Notes: generated from the letters alone by a model not told the origin. DNA of 64,000 bases from an uncultured Arenicella sp. (GCA_938048185.1 CALIVT010000009.1:62001-126000), one strand, 5' to 3'; shown: positions 10,390 through 20,004, counted from the first letter of the stretch. Program-made: numbers and translations.

Positions 10390-11835
10390 TCAGTAACGCA
10401 TGGTTGTGTGACGGGAAATAGTGTACATCCTTTGACACAGCGTCGATAAGTCAGCTTTAGCAATATACCAAGGCGCCCGATAGATGGTGTTTTCGTCGTT
10501 ACCAATCATATGCAAAGCACTAGGGGGGCGTCGGTCTTGGGGCACTAAATCAAGTTGATTCATAACGATGCTCTTCTGCTTTGATCGCACGCAATCATAC
10601 TTGGCTAACTCATCTGAGAACCCATTATAGCGTCGTGATACCTCTGAGATGCTCAGCGACGAATACTGCTTATAACGATCTATCGATGGCGCAATCAAAA
10701 ACGGCACTAACATTATCATCATCACTTTATACCTAGCAGGAGTTCTTGCTAACTGTTGTGCCGTAAACCCGATAATTAGAAGATAGGCTAGCGGCAGCAT
10801 TGTAGTGACATAACGAGGAACCAGCCCGTGCCCTAGGCGAATCGGCACAATAGAGATTATGAAAAAAGTGGTGCATATGAAAAAACTAATCGTTAGAACC
10901 GATAAAAGTTTATTGGTGTCCCACCGCAAAGGCGACTTACCATGAGTATTAGCGAGGGTGAGTAAACTAAAAACGAAAGCCAAAAAGACGGTAACCGGTG
11001 TCAACCCACTAGAGGTTGCCCAGCGCATCGTAATACCACTATCGAAGTACTGTGTTTGTTGTCCTACGTAGCGCTCGGACTCGGTCATAATCTTAACGTG
11101 TTGACCTCCATCAACAATCATATGGATACGGCCGAACACCGAGACCTCAGAATTGATAGCGAGAAAAAATAATGTTTCAGCCGCGTAGCCCACAGCCATT
11201 ATTCCCAACAAAATACACACATACCGAAAGTTTGAAAAACAGTACAGCAACCAAAGAACCGCCGGCAAGTAGGCAAGATGGGTTTCCTTCGTTCCGTATA
11301 ACCAGAACATGGTTACCGAAATCATGATTAGCGACGGTATCGTTACCTTTTGCACCTCAACGACACGCGCGCACAAAACCAACATAATCGCTACTGGTAA
11401 CAGAGCGGCCCCACTGGGCAATAGCTGAAAGGTCGCACGAAATAACAGTGCGTCATAGTACCAAAAAGTGAGAAAAACTAAGGCGCCAACAAACCCTACA
11501 TAGCGCCAAGCAAAGTGAACAAAAATAACAATCGCGATACTGCTTGGAATAATAGTCGAGAGGTAGTAATAAAAGACCTCGTCTGAAAATAGCTTTATCA
11601 GCAGCGCTGCGAACCCCCAGTTTCCCCAACGCAACTGATGATGGCTGTCGCTTACAAACGTACTGAAATTCAAGTTGCCGAAGTTACGCGCCCAATCCCA
11701 CAAAAAAACATTGTCCCAAATATACTCTGGCGGAGGTGCTAGGTAATTAATTCGATAATATTGGAGAATTAAAAAAAATAAGACCAAACAATAAAATGGA
11801 ATATTGTGAATCAAATATCTTGAAAAATTATTCAT
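10390..11835 (-). CDS. Polytopic membrane protein, probable GT-C glycosyltransferase
   Basis: A 481-residue protein with about ten hydrophobic segments and a soluble tail of roughly 80 residues. The first large loop after the N-terminal helix carries a run of acidic, aromatic and histidine residues (FLWDWARNFG, then SDSHHQLRWGNWG), the place where GT-C enzymes put their catalytic acid. No closer family was recognised. As first gene of the minus-strand cassette with a methyltransferase, GtrA and a GtrB-like synthase, it is the candidate periplasmic transferase (GtrC role) that moves the lipid-linked sugar to an acceptor such as O-antigen. The spacer to the next gene is 101 bases. Confidence 0.7.
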   Translation of the reverse strand: MNNFSRYLIHNIPFYCLVLFFLILQYYRINYLAPPPEYIWDNVFLWDWARNFGNLNFSTFVSDSHHQLRWGNWGFAALLIKLFSDEVFYYYLSTIIPSSIAIVIFVHFAWRYVGFVGALVFLTFWYYDALLFRATFQLLPSGAALLPVAIMLVLCARVVEVQKVTIPSLIMISVTMFWLYGTKETHLAYLPAVLWLLYCFSNFRYVCILLGIMAVGYAAETLFFLAINSEVSVFGRIHMIVDGGQHVKIMTESERYVGQQTQYFDSGITMRWATSSGLTPVTVFLAFVFSLLTLANTHGKSPLRWDTNKLLSVLTISFFICTTFFIISIVPIRLGHGLVPRYVTTMLPLAYLLIIGFTAQQLARTPARYKVMMIMLVPFLIAPSIDRYKQYSSLSISEVSRRYNGFSDELAKYDCVRSKQKSIVMNQLDLVPQDRRPPSALHMIGNDENTIYRAPWYIAKADLSTLCQRMYTISRHTTMRY

Positions 11836-11860
11836 CTACACCTTTTGAAAGCGAAAAAAA

Positions 11861-11887
11861 AACGCACCAACACAATGCTGGTGCGTT
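11861..11887 (-). terminator. Rho-independent terminator after the 207-residue secreted protein
   Basis: A perfect nine-base stem AACGCACCA / TGGTGCGTT encloses a nine-base loop. On the minus strand it is followed by a run of T (complement of the A tract at 11854-11862), and T residues also follow on the plus strand. The nearest minus-strand gene upstream ends at 11926, so it probably ends that transcript and isolates it from the glycan cassette. Confidence 0.85.
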
Positions 11888-11925
11888 TTTCAATTTTAAA
11901 GCTAAATAAATTACGAGTAAAAGTA

Positions 11926-12549
11926 TTACTCAGCAGAATCATCCATTAAGAGGTCTAACACCGGGGTCAGTGGCGGAGCGCCAGCGGTAGTACCCCGAAT
12001 TTCGTCCGCACTAACGGGGCCATCACCTATTCTGTAAAAAGATACGTTGCTTCGCTCGCGGACATTATTTCGAGCTAGACCAGGGCGTGTAATACCAGCG
12101 ACCATAAAACCAACAACATCGCCGTTGCTAGGTTGATATCTAGCCAGAGGAGCGAATCTAAAATGGTTAGGGCCAACAAGCGCTCTGCTCGACTTTACCG
12201 TTTGCCCCCTTCTCATAAACTCCCAAGTACCACCATACCAAATATCTCCAACTTTTATAAAACCCCAAGCATTAGAGTTACAGCAACTTAGATTGCCCCC
12301 GCCCACGCGCCAAACATTAGTCTTGTCACTATTCAAGATCACGTTTTGGCCACCAAATGGATGGTTACCACTGACTTCCGCGATTAAATTGGCGGTGACT
12401 GCCATAGAGCGTACAAACGAGCCAACTCCCGGCTGAATACCTTCTTCGATAAATACAACATCATCCAAATCATCGGGAAACGCTGCGTAGCTGTTAGTGG
12501 TAGCTCCAAACGTTAAGGCTACCAAAACTAGAAATTTTAGTGGATTCAT
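11926..12549 (-). CDS. Secreted protein of unknown function
   Basis: A 207-residue protein with a clear signal peptide (MNPLKFLVLVALTFGATTN, cleavage after SYA). I do not recognise the family. The mature part has many Gly, Asn and Trp, a double-cysteine motif (NLSCCNSN) and no membrane segment, so it is probably beta-rich and exported to the periplasm or beyond. Its last residues TPVLDLLMDDSAE resemble the end of the neighbouring SGNH hydrolase (PAVDLLLLE). It lies 125 bases downstream of that hydrolase and may share its transcript; a strong terminator follows. Confidence 0.6.
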   Translation of the reverse strand: MNPLKFLVLVALTFGATTNSYAAFPDDLDDVVFIEEGIQPGVGSFVRSMAVTANLIAEVSGNHPFGGQNVILNSDKTNVWRVGGGNLSCCNSNAWGFIKVGDIWYGGTWEFMRRGQTVKSSRALVGPNHFRFAPLARYQPSNGDVVGFMVAGITRPGLARNNVRERSNVSFYRIGDGPVSADEIRGTTAGAPPLTPVLDLLMDDSAE

Positions 12550-12674
12550 ATCTCTTTAATTTAAAGGTTAATTAAGTCAAAGGGCAAAGTAGTAGAGATA
12601 GCTTGCAATAGCAATAGTTTGCAAGACAATCTTGCTTATTTTTGTCGTTTGCAAGGTTTGTCAACAAGTCTTAA

Positions 12675-13445
12675 TCACTCCAGCAAGAGCAAATCAACAG
12701 CTGGTATGATAGACATGGGGCTAAAATCAGGGTCAATAATATTTTTTAATCGACTGTTGAACCAATTTTCAGCAACCACAAAGTAACCCTCATCGGTCGG
12801 GTGCAAGCGAACTCCATTATCCAGCTCTATTAATGATTGCCACCCACCCGGTTCATTTACAAACCGCGTATAGTGATCCACCACGAAAGCCCCTCTAGAC
12901 TGCGCTGCAGAAACTATTTGAGCATTGCGCGGCTCTACATTTCGATTCGAAACCGGAAGCAAAGTACCAATAATGGGCTCGTAACCGGCGGCCCTCGCTT
13001 TATCAATCATAATTTTCGTATTAAATTTTGTGGTCGCTCTTGAGATGCCAAATGCAGAATCATTTGTGCCATAGAGAATTAATACGTACTTCGATTCACC
13101 AATGAATACCGAGCTTAGCGAGTCTAGGTTTTGTGTAATCCTATCAACCCCCTGAGAGCTATTACTACCACCTATTCCCCAATTGGACACTATGGCACTA
13201 CGCCGCGGGGAGCCGTCCTTTAGACGTTGGTTTAAATAGATAGTTGGTAAGCCGTGGGTTATCGTGCCATTAGCAAACCTGACCTGTGCATAATTCGCAT
13301 TAAAACCGACGGTAATGCTATCGCCAAAGAGTGCTATCACTGTTGGTACGAGAGTTGCAGCTTTTACCGGCACAACGCTCAGAGCCGCCAGCAAAACAAG
13401 CACTAGCCTGCAATTAATGTTTGCGTTGATTATTTTTGCTCGCAT
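12675..13445 (-). CDS. Secreted SGNH/GDSL hydrolase
   Basis: A 256-residue esterase-type hydrolase of the SGNH fold. A hydrophobic N-terminus (residues 12-30, ending VPVKAA) acts as signal peptide. Block I is IALFGDSITVGF with the nucleophile Ser43, block II has the glycine in NWGIGGSNSS, block III is LYGTNDSAFG with the oxyanion Asn, and block V has the catalytic histidine in VRLHPTDEGY. The substrate cannot be predicted; carbohydrate acetyl esters and lipids are common in the family. It is divergent from the sulfurtransferase gene at 13560. Confidence 0.88.
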   Translation of the reverse strand: MRAKIINANINCRLVLVLLAALSVVPVKAATLVPTVIALFGDSITVGFNANYAQVRFANGTITHGLPTIYLNQRLKDGSPRRSAIVSNWGIGGSNSSQGVDRITQNLDSLSSVFIGESKYVLILYGTNDSAFGISRATTKFNTKIMIDKARAAGYEPIIGTLLPVSNRNVEPRNAQIVSAAQSRGAFVVDHYTRFVNEPGGWQSLIELDNGVRLHPTDEGYFVVAENWFNSRLKNIIDPDFSPMSIIPAVDLLLLE

Positions 13446-13559
13446 AATGGAGGTAAGCGGAATGCGCCAATATCTCGGGGCATGATTACGTGACCGCGAT
13501 TCTAGCGCATTTCATACAACTTTCGAATACATTAGTTTTTAATCTTCATACTATTAAAC

Positions 13560-14411
13560 ATGAACATGTCACAAACATGCAATACCTCGCAACTACAGCC
13601 CTTGATTGGGTGTAATACGACCAAAATCTTAGACTGCTCGTGGTTTTTACCCACTCAAAATAAAGACCCTGAGCGCGAGTTTAGACACGCACATATTGCC
13701 GGCGCACAGTTTTTTGATATCGACAAAATCTGTGATCAAACGACAGACCTTCCGCACATGTTGCCAAGTGAAACGGACTTTACATTGGCTGTGTCCGCGC
13801 TTGGGATAAACAGTACGGACACGGTAATCGCCTACGACTCCGCTGGCTTGTTTTCCGCGGCGCGAGTGTGGTGGATGTTTAAAGTATTCGGTCACGAGTC
13901 GGTACGAGTATTAGAGGGTGGGCTTCCGGCGTGGATAGCCGCGGGTGGCCAAATAAGCAGTGTTTCGGAAACGCCGATAGCTGGAAATTTTACTGCGGCC
14001 TTCCAGCCTGAGCTTGTGGCAACTAAAGCTCAATTAATCAGCAATTGCGAATCACATGAGTACGTGGTTCTGGATGCAAGGTCTTCGGCTCGTTTTTTAG
14101 GGCAAGCGCCCGAGCCTCGCCCAGGCCTGCCATCTGGGCACATGCCAAACGCCATCTCTTTGCCGTTTAACGAATTAGTAGAGGGCGGTAAACTAAAACC
14201 GCGAGAAGAGTTGAGCTTGATCTTTTCAGATCATGGCGTCACCAAATCAAGTCGAGTAGTTACATCTTGCGGCTCGGGTGTGACCGCCGCCATTATCACG
14301 CTGGCAATGGCTGAATGCGGCTTAGGCTTAAAGCGGCTATACGACGGGGCATGGGCGGAATGGGGTTCGGCTCGCGATACGATTATTTTAGACAGATCGC
14401 CACTCGAGTAA
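13560..14411 (+). CDS. sseA: 3-mercaptopyruvate / thiosulfate sulfurtransferase
   Basis: A 283-residue tandem rhodanese. The N-terminal inactive domain covers about residues 10-130 and the C-terminal catalytic domain about 150-280. The active-site loop is CGSGVTA with Cys237, the loop typical of mercaptopyruvate sulfurtransferases rather than of thiosulfate-specific rhodaneses. The linker SGHMPNAISLPFNEL is also conserved. The enzyme moves sulfur from 3-mercaptopyruvate to a thiophilic acceptor such as cyanide or thioredoxin. It is cytoplasmic, stands alone on the plus strand, and converges with parB. Two nearby ATG codons (13560 and 13566) are possible starts. Confidence 0.9.
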   Translation: MNMSQTCNTSQLQPLIGCNTTKILDCSWFLPTQNKDPEREFRHAHIAGAQFFDIDKICDQTTDLPHMLPSETDFTLAVSALGINSTDTVIAYDSAGLFSAARVWWMFKVFGHESVRVLEGGLPAWIAAGGQISSVSETPIAGNFTAAFQPELVATKAQLISNCESHEYVVLDARSSARFLGQAPEPRPGLPSGHMPNAISLPFNELVEGGKLKPREELSLIFSDHGVTKSSRVVTSCGSGVTAAIITLAMAECGLGLKRLYDGAWAEWGSARDTIILDRSPLE

Positions 14412-14468
14412 AAATCTTTGTTTACCAAACCAATAAAGCACCACCAATATAGATAGTTACTTAAATCA

Positions 14469-15344
14469 CTATTTTATGTGCGCGAGAATCCCATCGAGAA
14501 TATCAAGATTCTTATACTCAATCACCAGCTTGCCTTTGCCACCCTTGTCATCGACCATGACCTTTGTCCCCAGTTTCTCAGCCAAGCTTTCTTCTAAGTT
14601 CTTTATATCGCTACTTTTGCTTAGCTTTGGCTTTTTCTTTTTGGGGTTGGCGTAGCTACGTACCAAGGCTTCGGTTTGACGTACCGATAATTTCTTTGAA
14701 TAAACTTCTGCCGCAACAAAGTCTTGTTGCTCTGTAGGCAAACCAAGAATTGCTCTGGCGTGGCCCATCTCTATGCGACCAAATTCGAGTAATTGTTTTG
14801 CGCCATGGCTTAGGCTTAAAAGACGCAAGAGGTTGGTCACCGCAGCGCGAGAACGACCCACACTTTTTGCCATTTCCTCATGAGTCAAGCCAAACTCGTC
14901 CATCAAGCGTCGCAAACCAATGGCTTCTTCAACCGGGTTTAAGTTCTCGCGTTGAATGTTTTCAATTAACGCAACGGCCAATGTTGCTTCATCCGGTATA
15001 TCACGCACCAGCACAGGTACATCCTCGAGCTGCGCAATTTGGGCGGCCCGCCAGCGGCGTTCACCTGCGATAATTTCGTACTTATCGCCCGCAATAGGCC
15101 GTACCAATATTGGCTGGATAATACCTTGTGAGCTAATCGATGCCGCGAGCTCCTGTAAGGACTCGGGGTCCATCTTAGTGCGCGGCTGATACTCACCCGG
15201 CTGCATTTTCTCGATCGGCAGAGTATTGGGTAGCATTGACGCAGCTGATTTTTCGCTATCGTGATTAGTACTAGCAGTATTCTCTGTACTACCTAGTAAG
15301 GCCTCTAAACCTCGCCCTAAGCGCTTTTTCTTTTTAGTCGTCAT
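14469..15344 (-). CDS. parB: Chromosome-partitioning protein ParB
   Basis: A 291-residue CTP-dependent DNA clamp that loads at parS and spreads to form the partition complex. The N-terminus carries KKRLGRGLEALLGS, the peptide that stimulates ParA. The CTP-binding domain shows the motif IIAGERRWRAAQ, and the helix-turn-helix lies around LTHEEMAKSVGRSRAAVTNLLRL. The C-terminal dimerisation domain follows a lysine-rich linker. It is 11 bases downstream of parA. Two parS sites at 32058 and 32114, about 17 kb away, are the likely targets. Confidence 0.98.
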   Translation of the reverse strand: MTTKKKKRLGRGLEALLGSTENTASTNHDSEKSAASMLPNTLPIEKMQPGEYQPRTKMDPESLQELAASISSQGIIQPILVRPIAGDKYEIIAGERRWRAAQIAQLEDVPVLVRDIPDEATLAVALIENIQRENLNPVEEAIGLRRLMDEFGLTHEEMAKSVGRSRAAVTNLLRLLSLSHGAKQLLEFGRIEMGHARAILGLPTEQQDFVAAEVYSKKLSVRQTEALVRSYANPKKKKPKLSKSSDIKNLEESLAEKLGTKVMVDDKGGKGKLVIEYKNLDILDGILAHIK

Positions 15345-15355
15345 ATGATGTTTCT

Positions 15356-16141
15356 CTATGCGCTGACCTGCGCCACTTTTGTTTTGGCGATCGCTAACAT
15401 TTCATCGGCCAAATGCACGTACGCGCGAGCGCCTTTGGAATTGGGCGCGTAGCTAATAGCCGCTTCACCATAACTTGGTGCTTCGGCTAGCCTAACATTA
15501 CGCGGAATAATGGCATCATATACTTTATCGCCAAAGTGGTTTTGCAACTGCTTACTCACTTCACCCGATAGACTATTGCGTCGGTCAAACATCGTGCGCA
15601 ATAGACCTTCAATTTTCAAACTCGGGTTTAGGGTTTCACGGATAGCACGGATCGTCGAAATTAGAGCGCTTAAGCCTTCAAGTGCAAAATACTCACATTG
15701 CATGGGAATCATTACCGAATCAGAGGCAACGAGGGCGTTAATGGTTAAAACATTCAGGGCAGGTGGGCAGTCGATAAATACGTAATCGTAGTCATCTTGT
15801 ACCGATAACAACGCTTTCTTTAAGCGCAACTCGCGACCAATTTCATTCAACAACTCTACTTGCGCACCAGCGAGATCACCGTTGGCGGTCATCACGCTTA
15901 CGCCACTATCAGTACTAACAATGGCCTCTTTAGCGGTGGACTCGTTAAGCAATACATCGTAGATCGTCGCGTCTAACTCTTCTGTATCAACCCCTAATCC
16001 AACACTGGCGTTACCTTGTGGATCCATGTCGAGTAGTAATATCCGTTGACCGCGTTTTACAAGTGCCGCCGACAAATTAATACTGGTGGTGGTTTTACCC
16101 ACCCCCCCTTTTTGATTAGTGACTGATATTACTTTGGCCAT
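15356..16141 (-). CDS. parA: Chromosome-partitioning ATPase ParA (Soj)
   Basis: A 261-residue ParA/MinD-family ATPase that, with ParB, moves sister origins apart. The deviant Walker A motif KGGVGKTTTSINL is at the N-terminus, followed by the A' segment LLDMDPQGNAS and Walker B YVFIDCPPAL. Its short N-terminus without a helix-turn-helix marks it as the chromosomal type that does not repress its own promoter. It is co-transcribed with rsmG upstream (24 bases) and parB downstream. Confidence 0.98.
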   Translation of the reverse strand: MAKVISVTNQKGGVGKTTTSINLSAALVKRGQRILLLDMDPQGNASVGLGVDTEELDATIYDVLLNESTAKEAIVSTDSGVSVMTANGDLAGAQVELLNEIGRELRLKKALLSVQDDYDYVFIDCPPALNVLTINALVASDSVMIPMQCEYFALEGLSALISTIRAIRETLNPSLKIEGLLRTMFDRRNSLSGEVSKQLQNHFGDKVYDAIIPRNVRLAEAPSYGEAAISYAPNSKGARAYVHLADEMLAIAKTKVAQVSA

Positions 16142-16165
16142 GTTCGTACGAGTATCTTCTTATGA

Positions 16166-16819
16166 TTATTTAGGCGGACAGATCACAACAAGGTTTCGTT
16201 GAGCGTCCAACTCAGGAACTTTAAGTGCAAAGGTATCAAATTTTAGGTTCATCTTCTTCAGAACTTTCAACTCGTCTTCAGGCATAAGGCCTTTCATTGC
16301 TAACCAACGACCGTTGCTGGCAATGGTCTGCTTGGACCCATTAACAAAGTCTTCAATGCTAGAGAATGCCCGCGAGGTGACCATTGCAAACTTTTCTTTA
16401 GGCCGAAACTCTTCTATGCGTACATTTTCGACGGTGAAATTTTTAAGCCTAAGCTTATTAGCGGCAAACATTTGAAATTGAGCCTTTTTATTGCGGGCTT
16501 CTACGGAAGTAACTTCCAAAGCCGGCGACAGGATGGCCAATACCATACCGGGCAAACCAGCGCCGCTACCAACATCTAGCAAACTCGCGCCTTTCATATA
16601 AGGCTTGATGCTCGCGCTGTCAAAGATATGAACGCTGAGCATCTCTTCTAAGTCGTCAACCGCGGTTAGGTTATGAGTTTTATTCCATTCTGCTAACAAC
16701 TCCATGTACGCAACAAGCTTATCAATTGCCTCGTCACCATAAGATACATCTAAGGTATCTAAGCCTTGCTTAATGCGCGCGGCTAAGCTTTCTTGGGTCG
16801 CAGTGCTTTTTTCATTCAT
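16166..16819 (-). CDS. rsmG: 16S rRNA (guanine-N7) methyltransferase G
   Basis: RsmG (GidB) methylates the N7 of G527 in 16S rRNA. The frame is open from a GTG at 16855, but the ATG at 16819 gives 217 residues, nearer the E. coli length of 207, and is preferred. The SAM-binding motif is LLDVGSGAGLPGMVLA, followed by EARNKKAQF and TSRAFSSIEDF, all conserved in the family. It is placed between mnmG and parA as in most gammaproteobacteria. No ribosome binding site is obvious for either start. Confidence 0.95.
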   Translation of the reverse strand: MNEKSTATQESLAARIKQGLDTLDVSYGDEAIDKLVAYMELLAEWNKTHNLTAVDDLEEMLSVHIFDSASIKPYMKGASLLDVGSGAGLPGMVLAILSPALEVTSVEARNKKAQFQMFAANKLRLKNFTVENVRIEEFRPKEKFAMVTSRAFSSIEDFVNGSKQTIASNGRWLAMKGLMPEDELKVLKKMNLKFDTFALKVPELDAQRNLVVICPPK

Positions 16820-16916
16820 AGTATTCAGAGTTCGGTGCACATTTTGTGTGAACACCGTAAGTCGTACTCGGCCGATAATTATAGGGTAATCAACTTACGA
16901 AACGAAACGTTAAACC

Positions 16917-16938
16917 ATGGGCTTTTGAAAAAGCCCAT
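16917..16938 (-). terminator. Hairpin between mnmG and rsmG
   Basis: A perfect ten-base inverted repeat (ATGGGCTTTT and AAAAGCCCAT) with two bases between the arms lies just after the mnmG stop codon. Reading in the mnmG direction, only GGTTT follows, so it may be a weak terminator or an RNA-stabilising hairpin. Reading in the opposite direction, six T residues follow, so it would end any rightward transcript. Confidence 0.55.
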
Positions 16939-16951
16939 TTTTTCACCATTT

Positions 16952-18832
16952 CTAAGCCGCCTTACCGTGTTTCTTCAAATAGACAAGTAGTAAGGAGACG
17001 GCGGCCGGAGTCACGCCGGAAATACGAGATGCTTGACCGATAGTGTTGGGCTTATGCTCGTTCAGTTTTTGCGCGACTTCATTCGATAAGCCTTTAACAA
17101 GGCTGTAATTCATATCAACATCGAGCTCCGTAGTCTCGTGGCGCTTTTGTCTTTCTATTTCCGCGTATTGACGCTCAATATAGCCGTGGTACTTGGCTTG
17201 AATTTCCAATTGTTCCGCTACCTGTGGGTCGTTTACAGCATCACCTGTGCCGGGTAAGGTCATGAGGCTGGCGTAACTCACCTCAGGCCGACGTAACAAT
17301 TGCATCAAATTAGTTTCCTTCTTTAAGGTATCACCAATAACGTCATTCGCGAGATCATCGGCTATCGCGTCGGGCCGCAACCATGTGCCATTTAAACGCT
17401 GCTTCTCTGCTTCTATCGCGTCGCGCTTGGTACAAAACGCAGCCCAGCGCCGATCGTCTACCAACGCCAGGTCACGCGCGATTTCGGTTAGACGCAAATC
17501 CGCGTTATCCTCACGCAAAATTAAGCGGTATTCAGCACGCGATGTAAACATTCGGTATGGCTCTTTAGTGCCCATGGTTATCAAGTCATCTACTAGCACC
17601 CCTATATACGCTTGATCGCGCGTCGGGTACCAGCCGTCTTGCTCTCGAGACTGGCGAGCCGCGTTTAAGCCTGCCAATAAGCCCTGGCCACCCGCCTCTT
17701 CATAACCCGTGGTTCCATTGATTTGCCCGGCAAAATAAAGCCCATCAACATATTTGGTCTCTAACGTTGGCTGCAAACCCCGAGGGTCGAAAAAATCGTA
17801 TTCAATCGCGTACCCTGGGCGCACTATCTGAGCGTTTTCAAAACCAACAATTGACCGAATAAAGTCGAACTGTATATCGTAGGGCAGAGAGGTTGAAACT
17901 CCGTTCGGGTAAACTTCGTGAGTTTTTAAGCCTTCAGGCTCGACAAAGATCTGGTGCGAATCTTTATCGGCAAAACGCACAATTTTATCTTCTATCGAGG
18001 GGCAATAACGCGGCCCAACCCCCTCGATCACACCAGCATAAAGCGGCGAGCGATCCAAACCACTGCGAATAATATCGTGGGTTTTTTGATTGGTGTGCGT
18101 GATATAACAATTTACTTGTTGAGGGTGTTGCGCCGCCTCGCCTAAAAACGAGAACACGGGTATTGGTGTATCGCCGGGTTGCGCTTCCATTTTTGAGAAG
18201 TCTAGCGAGCGCGCATCCAAACGCGCAGGCGTTCCTGTTTTTAGACGGTCTACAGTAAACGGCATTTCACGCAAGCGTTTCGCGAGGGTGTTCGATGGCG
18301 GATCGCCGGCACGACCACCTTGATAATTTTCCATGCCGATGTGAATGATGCCGCCTAAAAATGTACCCGTAGTCAGTACCACGGTCTTGGCACGGAATTT
18401 TAAGCCCATTTGCGTTACCACACCGGTAACACGATTATTCTCAATGATTAAATCATCAGCCGATTGTTGAAACAGCTGGAGGTTGTCTTGGTTCTCGACG
18501 ACTTCGCGGACAGCCGCTTTGTACAACACCCGATCGGCCTGCGCGCGCGTTGCTCTTACCGCCGGCCCTTTGCGTGCGTTGAGCGTGCGAAACTGAATGC
18601 CTCCTTTGTCGGCCGCTTCAGCCATTACGCCACCCATAGCGTCGATTTCTTTTACGATATGGCCTTTGCCAATACCGCCTATTGCCGGATTACACGACAT
18701 TTGCCCGATAGTTTCGATGTTGTGGGTCAACAACATTGTTTTGGCACCCGTGCGCGCAGCGGCAAGGGCCGCCTCGGTACCAGCGTGACCGCCGCCAATT
18801 ACAATTACGTCAAAAGTGTCAGTATGAAACAT
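16952..18832 (-). CDS. mnmG: tRNA uridine-34 carboxymethylaminomethyl synthesis enzyme MnmG
   Basis: MnmG (GidA) works with MnmE to place a carboxymethylaminomethyl group on uridine 34 of certain tRNAs. The FAD-binding motif [14 protein letters not shown] begins at residue 9 of the preferred form. The family motifs [22 protein letters not shown] and PEVSYASL region are present in full. The ATG at 18832 gives 626 residues (E. coli 629); a TTG further upstream at 18859 keeps the frame open but adds nothing conserved. The usual neighbour mnmE is here 5.8 kb away because of an inserted cluster. Confidence 0.97.
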   Translation of the reverse strand: MFHTDTFDVIVIGGGHAGTEAALAAARTGAKTMLLTHNIETIGQMSCNPAIGGIGKGHIVKEIDAMGGVMAEAADKGGIQFRTLNARKGPAVRATRAQADRVLYKAAVREVVENQDNLQLFQQSADDLIIENNRVTGVVTQMGLKFRAKTVVLTTGTFLGGIIHIGMENYQGGRAGDPPSNTLAKRLREMPFTVDRLKTGTPARLDARSLDFSKMEAQPGDTPIPVFSFLGEAAQHPQQVNCYITHTNQKTHDIIRSGLDRSPLYAGVIEGVGPRYCPSIEDKIVRFADKDSHQIFVEPEGLKTHEVYPNGVSTSLPYDIQFDFIRSIVGFENAQIVRPGYAIEYDFFDPRGLQPTLETKYVDGLYFAGQINGTTGYEEAGGQGLLAGLNAARQSREQDGWYPTRDQAYIGVLVDDLITMGTKEPYRMFTSRAEYRLILREDNADLRLTEIARDLALVDDRRWAAFCTKRDAIEAEKQRLNGTWLRPDAIADDLANDVIGDTLKKETNLMQLLRRPEVSYASLMTLPGTGDAVNDPQVAEQLEIQAKYHGYIERQYAEIERQKRHETTELDVDMNYSLVKGLSNEVAQKLNEHKPNTIGQASRISGVTPAAVSLLLVYLKKHGKAA

Positions 18833-18922
18833 TAGAAATTTAGGTCTAAGACCAATCAATATTGCCGCGATTCTAACGCTTTGCGCGCGCGCTGACTAAT
18901 TTTTAGGCAAAAATTATCGGTC

Positions 18923-19975
18923 TTACTTTTTTTTCAAATCGAGTAGTTTTGCTCGAGTTTGTTGCTCTGGTGTGCTGAAGTAGCGCGCACGTAGGGCGTT
19001 TATTTTTTGCTCATAATCTGGGCTTTCATGCGACAACGCGGCACGCTCCTGGGCGTATGATTCGTAAATCGTCGAGAAGTGTCGCTGCTGCTGGCGATGC
19101 GAGACTATTTCATCTGCTTTTTCTTGAACATAACCTTCTCGTAAGAGCTGTTCGTGTAGTTGCGCGTCATCTTGATCAGAGGCAATTAGTTGCTCTATTG
19201 ATTGTTGCTGTTGCCGGCCAGTTTCAGTTTCGAGTAAACTGCCGGACAATTCAGGGGGGAGCGCGCGTTGCAGTTCGTCCAGTTTGCTGCGCTTTTCGTC
19301 ATCGCTTATTTGCTCATTGGCAAGTACCTCTAATGAGCTTAATGTGTGTTCAGCATAGATGTCTTCCAACCCGAACAGTGCGGCTTGTTCGTCTTGGGTG
19401 AACAACTTAGATCGCTCGGACCGCATTTGGTTAAAATTTTCTCTTAGCACAACTAACGCATCGGCGTCCGACACCCGCTCTTGGGTTAGTGGCGCTTGCT
19501 GAAGCTCAAACTCGGTTCTCTTATAGCGCAAATAGTTTTCAAAAAGCGACAGTGCTTGTAATCGCGCCTCAGCCGGCAAGTAGGTCTCAATATATCGGGT
19601 CACTTCAGCAATCGCTGCTTCGGCGCCGACCTCATCAGCGGTATTAAGAAAGTAATCGAAAAAATCTCTTACGCCTAAATTTACAATCAGTTGCCCGTCT
19701 GCCCCCACACTCAACGCACCATCAATGTCGGTACCCTGCAAACTTGATGATATAACGCTTTGATCATGTTGCCTCGGCGTTGTGCGGCTAACCCTTTTGT
19801 CGATTACGGCCTCATTTGGTGCTAGTACTGGTTCAAGAACAAGGGGCAATTCTTGCTTCTCGCGTTGCGCTTGGTAAGATGTTACAAGGGCATCAAACCA
19901 CCACAGTAGCGCTAAAAACACAGATGTGGTGGCAATAAAAAGCCCGGCTTTTCTGTTCGCCGCCTTTTTGATCAC
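18923..19975 (-). CDS. Lipase-specific foldase (lipase chaperone)
   Basis: A lipase foldase of the Lif/LipB type: an inner-membrane-anchored periplasmic protein that folds its partner lipase before secretion. The frame opens at a GTG at 20068 inside the lipase gene, but the GTG at 19975 is preferred, since it gives a short basic tail followed directly by the membrane helix GLFIATTSVFLALLWWF. Next come a variable linker, SSLQGTDIDGALSVGADGQL and the family signature VRDFFDYFLNTADEVGAEA, which matches the conserved RxxFDYxLSAxGE pattern. The rest is a long helical arm rich in Gln and Glu. It follows its lipase gene with 29 bases between them, the standard lipA-lipB order. Confidence 0.9.
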   Translation of the reverse strand: MIKKAANRKAGLFIATTSVFLALLWWFDALVTSYQAQREKQELPLVLEPVLAPNEAVIDKRVSRTTPRQHDQSVISSSLQGTDIDGALSVGADGQLIVNLGVRDFFDYFLNTADEVGAEAAIAEVTRYIETYLPAEARLQALSLFENYLRYKRTEFELQQAPLTQERVSDADALVVLRENFNQMRSERSKLFTQDEQAALFGLEDIYAEHTLSSLEVLANEQISDDEKRSKLDELQRALPPELSGSLLETETGRQQQQSIEQLIASDQDDAQLHEQLLREGYVQEKADEIVSHRQQQRHFSTIYESYAQERAALSHESPDYEQKINALRARYFSTPEQQTRAKLLDLKKK

Positions 19976-20004
19976 AATGCTATTTATACTCTCAGGGGGT
20001 TGGC

